From Areca catechu (lineage: Eukaryota > Streptophyta > Magnoliopsida > Arecales > Arecaceae): a DNA stretch of 64,000 nt. The translations under genes were made by a program, and so were the position numbers. Shown piece after piece: positions 56,393 through 64,000 of the stretch. Position 1 is the first letter of the stretch. Each line of letters begins with the position of its first letter. Where the stretch lies: NCBI GenBank assembly GCA_021397845.1, contig CM038038.1, forward strand, positions 58,150,748 through 58,214,747, given 5' to 3'. The notes below the pieces were generated by a model. The model was not told where the DNA came from. It saw only the letters and a program-made list of their open reading frames with translations, and searched no databases.

Positions 56393-57991
56393 TTAAAAAC
56401 TAAAATCTGAATAAGCTTCCAGTTTAAGATCAGATCCTCCGTATATCAGAAAAATATCCTTAGTCATTCTCAAGTACTTAAGAGTATTTTTCACAGCCTT
56501 CCAGTGATCCTCTCCTGGATCAGCCTGAAATCTGCTGGCTATACCTAAGGCATATGCCACATCAGGCCTGGTACATAATATAGCATACATTATAGATCCT
56601 ACAGCCGAAGCATAAGGTATAGAACTCATTCTATTTCTTTCTTCATGTGTCTTAGGAGACATCTTCTTAGAAAGATGTATGCCATGACCAATGGGCAAGT
56701 AACCTCTTTTACTTCCCTCCATGCTAAATCTCTTTAGCACTTGGTCAATGTACCTAGACTGGGATAAGCCTAGCATCCTCCTAGATCTATCTCTATAGAT
56801 CTTAATACCCAGTATATAGGATGCTTCTCCCAAGTCTTTCATAAAAAATTGTTTAGATAACCATACCTTGACTGATTGTAACATTGGGATATCATTCCCA
56901 ATGAGGAGTATGTCATCCATATACAGAACCAAGAAAACTATGGCACTCCCACTAGTCTTTTTGTACATACAAGGTTCATCCTCATTTTTGATAAAGTCAA
57001 ACTCTTTGACTATCTTATCAAATCGGATGTTCCAACTCCTGGATGCTTGCTTTAATCCATAAATGGATTTCTTCAGCCTACATACCTGATTAGGTTTAGT
57101 CTCCAAGACAAAAGCTTCTGGCTGTGACATATAGACCTCTTCCTCAAGGAAACCATTAAGGAATGCGGTTTTCACATCCATCTGCCAGATTTCACAATCA
57201 TGATATGCTGCTATAGCAAGCTTGATCCGAATAGATTTGAGCATGGCAACAGGAGAAAATGTTTCATCATAATCTATTCCCTGTTTTTGTCTGAAACCCT
57301 TAGCCATTAATCTGGCTTTATAAGTTTCGACTTGGCCATCTGCCCCAATCTTTTTCTTATAGACCCATTTGCATCTAATAAGGTTAACACCCTCTGGTGC
57401 ATCAACCAAAGTCCACACTTGGTTGACATACATGGAGTCCATTTCAGATCTCATGGCTTCCAGCCATCTGTCTGAGTCCCTACTCATGACAGCATCCATA
57501 TAGGTTAGAGGCTCATCATTTTCAATGATCCGGGCTTCATTATTTTCAATAATGAACCCATACCTCTCAGGTACATGATGCACCCTATCAGACCTACGGA
57601 TAGGAGTGGTGGGTTCTGGTTTTATACTAACTATGCTATCATTTGGTTGAGATGTATCTATTTGTTGAACTTCTTCAAGTTCAATATTTCTCCCACTGCC
57701 CTTTTGTAGGATGAGCTCTTTCTCCAGAAAAGTGGCATGCCTATTGATAAAAACTTTTTGTTCAATAGGGTGGTAGAATAGATATCCTATACTATCTTTA
57801 GGATATCCTACAAATAGACACTTATCTGCTCTAGCATCCAGCTTATGTCCAAAATTTCTATTGACATAGGCTGGACATCCCCATATCTTAAGATACTTAA
57901 AATTGGGTTTCTTACCCCTCCATATCTCATATGGAGTGTTAGAGACAGATTTAGATAGTACTCTATTTAAGATATTAGCCATGGTTTCCAA
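56393..57991 (-). CDS. pol: Copia-3 integrase tail and reverse transcriptase, 532 codons open
   Basis: The longest intact Copia frame in the window. It begins inside the integrase (TPYEIWRGKKPNFKYLKIWG), so 57991 is not a true start: the polyprotein begins at 59834. RT motifs follow: KWVYKKKIGADGQVETYKAR, YHDCEIWQMDVKTAFLNG, KSIYGLKQASRSWNIRFDK and the catalytic YMDD (about 56910-56925). It ends in the first RNase H residues (EAYSDFSF). With RT open it may have been active fairly recently. Confidence 0.92.
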   Translation of the reverse strand: METMANILNRVLSKSVSNTPYEIWRGKKPNFKYLKIWGCPAYVNRNFGHKLDARADKCLFVGYPKDSIGYLFYHPIEQKVFINRHATFLEKELILQKGSGRNIELEEVQQIDTSQPNDSIVSIKPEPTTPIRRSDRVHHVPERYGFIIENNEARIIENDEPLTYMDAVMSRDSDRWLEAMRSEMDSMYVNQVWTLVDAPEGVNLIRCKWVYKKKIGADGQVETYKARLMAKGFRQKQGIDYDETFSPVAMLKSIRIKLAIAAYHDCEIWQMDVKTAFLNGFLEEEVYMSQPEAFVLETKPNQVCRLKKSIYGLKQASRSWNIRFDKIVKEFDFIKNEDEPCMYKKTSGSAIVFLVLYMDDILLIGNDIPMLQSVKVWLSKQFFMKDLGEASYILGIKIYRDRSRRMLGLSQSRYIDQVLKRFSMEGSKRGYLPIGHGIHLSKKMSPKTHEERNRMSSIPYASAVGSIMYAILCTRPDVAYALGIASRFQADPGEDHWKAVKNTLKYLRMTKDIFLIYGGSDLKLEAYSDFSF

Positions 57992-58583
57992 GGCATATCC
58001 TTAGAAGGAAACAGGTAACTCTATGAAGCACATCATGGACCGTACCATATCTAATAAGCTACGGTTCTTCCTTTCAGCAATACCATTTAATTGTGGTGTG
58101 CAAGGAGGGGTCCATTCAGAGATAATCCCCTTTTCTTTAAGGTGATCGAGAAACTCGGTGGATAAGTATTCACCTCCTCGATTTGATCGAAGGATTTTAA
58201 TACTTTTTCATGTTTGTTTTTCTAGCATACTTACTCTAAAAATTTATCAAAGGCTTCAGACTTATGTTTCATAAGATACACAAATCCGTACCTTGAAAAA
58301 TCATCCGTAAACGTGATGAAATAAGAGTATCCACCCTTGGCCTGAGTTGTCATAGGCCCACATACATTTGTATGTATGAGTCCTAATAACTCAGTTGTCC
58401 TTTCTCTATGTCCACTAAATAGTGTCTTGGCCATTTTACCCATGAGACATGATTCACAAGTTCCTAATGATTCATAATCATAAGAATTAAAAAAATTTTC
58501 CTTGTATAACTTGCTAATCCTAGTCTCACTAATATGTCCAAGCTGACAGTGCTAGAGTAAAGTATTGTTTACATATCTCTCTT
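57992..58583 (-). pseudogene. pol: Copia-3 integrase zinc and core region (broken)
   Basis: The frame 58443-58231 carries MGKMAKTLFSGHRERTTELL, HTNVCGPMTTQAKGGYSYFI and FTDDFSRYGFVYLM, the first catalytic aspartate region. Upstream is a zinc-finger cysteine pair. Between 58230 and 57992 the homology (QIEEVNTYPP, then LNG, then KGRTVAY) continues through stops and frame changes. Confidence 0.83.
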
Positions 58584-59165
58584 TCATTTGTTACTTACAT
58601 GAAGTATATTGTCATTAGTGGATAGAGTTAAAAGACCATTGCAAAATACGCCACAACATATAATTTCATTAGGAAAGCTGATTGAGCAACCATTGCTCAT
58701 CACATTCATAGTATAACCTTGTCTAAGTAACAAGGGTACAGATATGATATTTCTAATGACCTTAGGCATATAGTAACAATCTCTCAGCTCTAAAATCTTT
58801 CCCGAAGGTAACTTCAAGATATAAATCCCTACAGCCTTTGCTTGGATGGACTCTCCTCCAGCACCGTAGAGTTCGAAGTCTCCTTCCTTCAATACTCTAA
58901 GCCTCTGCAGCCCCTGTAATGATTTGCAGATATTATGACCACAGGCGGTATCCAATATCCAAGTATTTGAAATGGAAGAATCCAATAACAAAATAGTATG
59001 AACTTCTTTCATACCTTTTGGTACATCTGATGCATCAGGCTTCACACCTGCAAGGTAAGCCTTGCAGTTCCTCTTCCAATGACCCGGCTTGCCACAGTGA
59101 AAGCAGGTCATCTGTCCGGAGGCCTTCTTTCCTTTCTTCTTCTTGATGCCCCTTTTTGGGTTCAA
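58584..59165 (-). pseudogene. gag: Copia-3 zinc knuckle and protease
   Basis: An open segment of 193 codons. A CCHC knuckle (CFHCGKPGHWKRNC) follows a lysine-rich stretch. The protease has WILDTACGHNIC, so the usual DSG is DTA. It ends in GAG-pre-integrase sequence. Frames do not connect cleanly with the gag part above 59184. Confidence 0.88.
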
Positions 59166-59183
59166 TCTCCTCTTGGAACCCTT

Positions 59184-59834
59184 TCAGCCTGACTTCTTCT
59201 TGTTGATCCCAACCACAAGAAGAAGTGGAACCTTATTTTTTTTTAAATAGCTCTCTGCTATTTTTAACATGTTTAACAGCTCAGGCAAGGAAGTGTTAAG
59301 TTTGTTTATATGATAATTAAGAACAAACTGTAAAAATGACTCCGGGAGTGACTGCATGATCAAATCCTGATTCAACTCCCCATCCATAACAAAACCCAAT
59401 TGACTTATTCGAGTGATCAGGTCAATAACCATAAGTACGTGATCTTGTACGGATGTACCTTCTGTCATTCTTGCACGAAACAACTGCTTAGATATCTCAT
59501 ATCTAGCAGTTCGACTATGTTCTCCATATAGCTCTTTTAGATTGAGCAGTATGGAGTTAGTGTTCATGCTATCATGTTACCTCTGTAACTCATTGATCAT
59601 AGAGGCAAGCATGATACATTTGACAGTGAGTGAGTCATTTTGCCACATCTTGTATGTGATCTTTTTCTCTTGCGAGGCATCTTCCCCTAAAGGTTCCAAG
59701 GTAGGGGTATCAAGAATGTAAGAAAGTTTTTCCTGGCTGAGTACTATCTTTAGGTTTCTCAACCAGTCAACATAGTTCGGTCCAGTCAATTTATTGGCAT
59801 CAAGTATACTACGGAGTGAGAGTGAAGAGGCCAT
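59184..59834 (-). pseudogene. gag: Copia-3 gag (broken)
   Basis: The ATG at 59834 opens MASSLSLRSILDANKLTGPN, a Copia Gag start. The first 85 codons end at a stop at 59577, and the second segment (59567-59184) continues with LFRARMTEGTSVQDHVLMVI and LPESFLQFVLNYHINKLNTS. It corresponds to Copia-1 gag at 3768-4369. Confidence 0.9.
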
Positions 59835-61082
59835 TTAATCTACATTAACAAAGAACATAACATAAGCAAACAATCAATGTTGACAAAACATAATTAAATT
59901 AGGACTTTAACTTAATTATGTCTCCCACTATTTTATCAAGCAACATAACCCTCTATCTGATGATCGAGAAACCCTTATTGGTTTTCTTTGTAGGGTTGAG
60001 ATCCTAATTCCTTATAAAAGACCTTGTGTGTACACAATAAATCTTTTATAAGTTCAAAGGTAGGAAAACTCTTTCTAATTGTATCTCATACAATTCTCAA
60101 CAAAACCTGGCCTCTAAAATATTAATAGCCTTATGTGTGCACAACAAACTATAATATTTTTAGTTAAGTAAGACCCTTCATTCCTTTATAGTCATGATTG
60201 TAATAATAATACCCTTGTGTGTTCACAACAAAGTATTATATTAAATCATGCCATAAGCATCAAATGCACCAGGCCAAAATTGTGTTAGTTACCATAATAG
60301 GCCTTGTGTGTACACAACAAACCTAATATGGATCATAACATAATAATGACCTAGCATGAAGGAAGGCCTAATGTAGTGAATATTATACTAAGCATATCAA
60401 TCAAGAATTAAGTTAATCTTATTAGCCAGGAAAGTGGGAGAGTAGTGGGAGTCCCCCCGTTGCTTTCGTAGATACCAATAAAAACTGGCCAGGTCAGTCA
60501 ACGGAATCAATTAAAAATCACGTCCTCTTTATCGATCATGAACCACTTTTCCTAGACACCGAATGATTAACTAATCATCTTGATTATTTTTCTTTTGGTA
60601 TATGACACTACAACTTAATATAATTTTAAAAGAGGGCTTTATTATTAAAATAAGCACATTCTACATATAACCATTCAATCAACCATGCATATAATATCAT
60701 TCAATGTGCCAAGTGTGTCATCATACTAGGACAACCATCACCACATAATGGATCCACCATTATGCCAGGGCAACCTTATTTCAGTATGATGACAAGAAAG
60801 CTAAACATATCTCTATATCGGTTAAGGTTTAAGTGAAAACCCTAACCAGTGACATACATATATGCATAAACATATCAATCATATGTAACTTTAAACTTTT
60901 ATAGAGTCCTACAAATTGAACAACTTCAAATTTTGTAGAGTCCTACAAAAATGGGCAACCTCAAGAGTCCTACAAAATTGGGCAACTTCAATTTTTGTAA
61001 AGAAATACCAAAATGGGCAACCTCAAGAGTCCTACAAAATTGGGCAACATCAAATTTTGTATGATTTAGCCCTAATAAGGTG
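59835..61082 (-). other. Copia-3 untranslated leader with internal repeats
   Basis: No gene is seen. Four copies of CCTTGTGTGTACACAACAAA-like sequence (60022, 60129, 60213, 60302) contain the palindrome TGTGTACACA or a variant. Positions 60904-61062 hold about five roughly 30-bp units with GAGTCCTACAAAATTGGGCAA. Positions 60421-60570 match the Gypsy leader block. Confidence 0.8.
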
Positions 61083-61094
61083 GCTCTGATACCA
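61083..61094 (-). promoter_or_regulatory. Copia-3 primer-binding site
   Basis: TGGTATCAGAGC on the minus strand, one base inside the 5' LTR end. Confidence 0.9.
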
Positions 61095-61560
61095 CTGTAA
61101 GGGTTTTGGTGACCAGGGCGAAAGCGTGGATTTCAAAAATTTATTATGAAACCACTACCAAACCCTTAAACCAAGACCTCCTTACTAAGAATTAAAACAT
61201 ACAAACATGCATATATAATATAAACTAGAGTTTATGCACCAACCTGAACCGCTAGTATCCAATCCGATGAAGAAAACCCTGATCCAGCCTTCTTCTTCAC
61301 CAGGAACCCAAACGTTCACCCTCCAATGGTGATCCACATGAAACTCGGACCAAGGAAGAACTCCTACTTCAAGTTGCTTGGAGAAGTGGAACTTTTCAGC
61401 AACCTTTGGTCTATTGACCACTATAGGACACCCTGTCCTACTGTAGGGCACTAAAGACACTCTCCTAAACCACTCTTGGTTTTAGGACAACCCTCCTTTA
61501 GGACCCCTTAGGCTTATGTCCTAAAATAAAGCCTTGTCTTAGTAGAAAAAATCTTGTCTT

Positions 61561-61880
61561 AACAAGACAAGTCTTGTCGTAACAAGACAAGTCTTGTCGT
61601 AACAAGACAAGTCTTGTCGTAACAAGACAAGTCTTGTCGTAACAAGACAAGTCTTGTCGTAACAAGACAAGTCTTGTCGTAACAAGACAAGTCTTGTCGT
61701 AACAAGACAAGTCTTGTCGTAACAAGACAAGTCTTGTCGTAACAAGACAAGTCTTGTCGTAACAAGACAAGTATTCTCTTAACAAGACAAGTCTTCTCTT
61801 AACAAGACAAGTCTTCTCTTAACAAGACAAGTCTTCTCTTAACAAGACAAGTCTTCTCTTAACAAGACAAGTCTTGTCTT
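61561..61880 (-). repeat. Sixteen-copy 20-bp tandem array
   Basis: Units 1-10 read AACAAGACAAGTCTTGTCGT exactly. Unit 11 has GTATTCTCTT, units 12-15 have GTCTTCTCTT, and unit 16 has the ancestral GTCTTGTCTT end. Adjacent units can pair (GTCTTGT with ACAAGAC across a CGTA loop). All three minus frames stay open through it, which is a by-product of the repeat. Confidence 0.97.
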
Positions 61881-61959
61881 AAAGAAGGAGGGAGAGAGAG
61901 ACACTCAGAATAGTACTTCGGTGGAATTCTTTTATTATCAGACTCATTTCACCACCCCC

Positions 61960-61967
61960 TATTTATA
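61960..61967 (-). promoter_or_regulatory. TATA box in Copia-3 5' LTR
   Basis: TATAAATA on the minus strand; the 20-bp array lies about 80 bp downstream in the direction of transcription, so it would be in the transcript if the start is at the usual distance. Confidence 0.6.
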
Positions 61968-63844
61968 AAAAGAAGAGGAGCGTGTGATATGTCCTCCCTT
62001 CAACTTATCAGATATGATTTTTCAAGATCGAAGAGAAGTTATCTGGTTTGAAAAATCATATCTAATAAGCTCATTCATGCATCGAAGGCCTTATTCACAT
62101 CCCTTCTTTTATTTGGATAAATTCTCACTTGCCACATGTCAATTACCGGTCCCTAGGAAGCCAAGAGGTGCCTCTTCAATCTCCAAATATCAGAGATTAT
62201 GAAGAGTCTTGATAGCAGAAGGACTCTCCATCAGAACTGCGTGCCACATGAAGAGTTGCGACTCTTCATGCACTACGTGCGCCATCCTTCTTCCATGCAA
62301 ATTTCAAAGAATGATGACAGTCAAAACATAGGCAGTATGGGTGTCATTGGAAAGAGCATAAAATTTCCTTTCTGACCATGTAAGTTATATTCAAATCAGG
62401 GATCTATAGCTCATTATGTGCCCTTTTGAATTTAAGGTATCATTTAGGTACCAAGAGTCTCATGCCATTAGGACTCTTCATGTATGGCACCTAAAATGAC
62501 CTTAAATCCAAATTAAAATCAGATTTAGCTCTGATTAGGATAGCCCCACTTAGGACTCAACCTAATTTAGGCTTCTGATAATTAGGTTAGCCCAATTAGC
62601 AAGCAACCGGACCCAATCCAATTGGGTTTGGAATTTGGTTAGCCTACATATGCTAGTATGTAATCCGGCTAACCAATTAGGATCCTATGACCCTAATTAA
62701 ATCATGAATAACTTCCTTAGCCAAGTCTCTATTCTGTGTGACCCATTGGGTTCCACATCTAGCCAGCAGTAGTTTTAGGTTTGAGCCGATTCGATCCGAT
62801 CGAGCCCGATTGACCTAATTAGGTCAAATTGGCTCACCTAATTGTCCAATTCGAATCACACATCGAATTAACTCATGAAACCAAATCAATTGGTTCATGA
62901 AGACCTACAAGACAAGATTGACGTCTAGCAACGTGTCATGCCTACCCGGAAGATGAGGAATTTTGGTGGATTTAACAAAATACCCTTTAGTGGTGAGTTA
63001 CCGGGCAATTCAGTCCTTCAATATACTTGTACCCTGAATATGACTATGGATATGGATACTTGTCAAATCTAATTTCATATTCATTCCTTGCTTAATCTGA
63101 TAATGATGATTCATTAATGAACCATTAGAAACTATTTCTATTGTTCATACTTTGATCAAAGATTTCCCGAATCTTCATTTGATTGAAATCAGCTCGATGC
63201 GCTTCCCTCTTACTAGGGTTGATCGATTCCTTTTTGACCTACTCACAACCTCCATATGCAATCCACCATACCCAGTATCACCCCATGCATGACTCAGTGT
63301 CATGATTGAGTATGAACCAAAGTATGGATTCATGCATACAAGGTACCATGGCAGTCTCAGGTCAAAGGACCACATGCACTACTCCCACTATGAAACTATC
63401 TATTGACAAACAGATAAGGTTCCATTAGATGTTCTCAAGCTGGATCTATTCAGTGAACTCATTCTTTAATGAGCACCCACATCCTAGTATTAGTATTAAA
63501 CACAAGTGACTATGAGATCAGTCACCCTCTTCACCAAGCATACATAGGATGTGATGGTCTTACCAGAAACATTGATCCCCTACTCAATATCCCATCGACC
63601 AGGAATATTCTGGATTAGGGTTTTAAGGCTTTAGATATTACTGGTATGATCTTATCATAACCCTAGAACCATAGCCCTAATCTATGGGGTTCATTATATC
63701 TTAATAAAATTAATAAGACACAGCGTATGATGAAAATAAAATGCCTTTATTAATTGATAATGTCACTACACTGGTTTGGGATACAAAAGAAAATCCCATC
63801 GAAATACAACATTTCGATTGGCCTTTTAGGGCATATTCCTTTCA

Positions 63845-64000
63845 AAATGACTGAATCGACAAAGAGGTGACATACGTTAGGTACATGGCGAGCCATGAAA
63901 GTAAAGCTTAGAGATAAATACCTACCATTCTTATATGAACAAAAATTATTAGACCAATGGAAAAAATTAATTCAAGGAAATAGATCAGTAGCTGATTATA
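63845..64000 (+). pseudogene. gag: Gypsy-G gag core, cut by window end
   Basis: Gag resumes after Copia-3: WRAMKVKLRDKYLPFLYEQK then LLDQWKKLIQGNRSVADYI, the Gag core shared with Gypsy-D. One stop follows MTESTKR. The frame is open at the window edge. Confidence 0.85.

Larger units (their letters stand above)
53478..63844 (-). mobile_element. Copia-3: full-length Ty1/copia element
   Basis: LTRs are 53478-55922 (3') and 61096-63844 (5'), starting TGTAAGGG and ending CCTTTCA on the plus strand. The minus strand carries PBS, leader, gag, protease, integrase, RT, RNase H and PPT in Copia order. It interrupts gag of Gypsy-G. The flanks GAACA and AAATG do not form a clean duplication; joining them at the shared A restores the gag frame. 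Damage is limited: a few stops and indels in gag, integrase and RNase H. Confidence 0.93.
61096..63844 (-). repeat. Copia-3 5' LTR
   Basis: 2749 bp, about 304 bp longer than the 3' LTR; the excess is explained by the 20-bp array at 61561-61880. Minus-strand TATA at 61960-61967. Confidence 0.93.
42312..64000 (+). mobile_element. Gypsy-G: family member carrying three insertions, cut by the window end
   Basis: The 5' LTR runs 42312-50703 around Gypsy-E. PBS, leader and gag follow, with solo LTR H and Copia-3 inside gag. Gag resumes at 63845 and continues past 64000. Its left target-site duplication is obscured because Gypsy-D lies exactly at its left edge. RT status is unknown. Confidence 0.85.

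Noticed and set aside
61498..61785. Open frames encoding a repeated SCYDKTCLVTTRLVLLRQDL-like protein
   Set aside because: They are open in all three minus frames because a stop-free 20-bp unit is repeated. There is no independent start, promoter or homology.
61561..61880. Possible CRISPR-like array
   Set aside because: Units are directly contiguous without spacers, lie in an LTR of a plant retrotransposon, and have no cas genes. It is a minisatellite.
53473..63849. Target-site duplication for Copia-3
   Set aside because: The 5-bp flanks GAACA and AAATG do not match. The insertion is instead supported by LTR pairing and by restoration of the Gypsy-G gag frame when the element is removed.

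Overview
This is plant nuclear DNA made almost entirely of nested LTR retrotransposons. I found no host gene, rRNA or tRNA gene. The evidence is Copia- and Gypsy-type gag/pol remnants, primer-binding sites (PBS) matching the 3' end of plant initiator tRNA-Met, paired LTRs, and 5-bp target-site duplications (TSDs). A large, repeat-rich flowering-plant genome fits best; the species cannot be read from the sequence.

Left half (1-30355): a GC-rich minisatellite (189-430 and 29982-30190) is split by one old Copia element, Copia-1 (431-29981, TSD AGCAC/AGCAT). Copia-1 was itself interrupted twice: by Gypsy-A (6253-18912) between its integrase and reverse transcriptase (RT) regions, and by Gypsy-B (19646-27424, TSD ATTGC) between RT and RNase H. 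Gypsy-A's 3' LTR holds CRM-C (12085-18537, minus strand), a nearly complete centromeric-retrotransposon-like Gypsy. Gypsy-B's 5' LTR holds solo LTR M (20322-21616, TSD ATAAG).

Right half (30356-64000): everything lies within a broken minus-strand Copia-2 (coding remnants 30356-30857 and 32041-32922). It carries solo LTR L (30858-32040) and Gypsy-F (from 32923). Gypsy-F's gag is interrupted by Gypsy-G (from 42312, running off the right edge). Gypsy-D (35971-42307, minus, TSD ATATT) sits exactly on the F/G junction. Gypsy-G contains Gypsy-E (43343-49850, minus, TSD CTCAC), solo LTR H (51829-53125) and Copia-3 (53478-63844, minus).

Two observations stand out. First, Gypsy-A, -B, -D and -E all lack RT, RNase H and the integrase core but keep gag-like sequence plus the integrase C-terminus with a chromodomain. 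A, B and E also share a homologous spacer where the enzymes should be, so this looks like a propagated non-autonomous chromodomain family rather than independent decay. Second, leader sequence between PBS and gag is shared across superfamilies: Copia-1 and Gypsy-E share about 140 bp just after the PBS, and a second C/G-rich leader block occurs in the Gypsy elements and in Copia-3, more weakly in Copia-1. The Gypsy LTRs also begin with a 14-nt inverted repeat showing a compensatory base-pair change.
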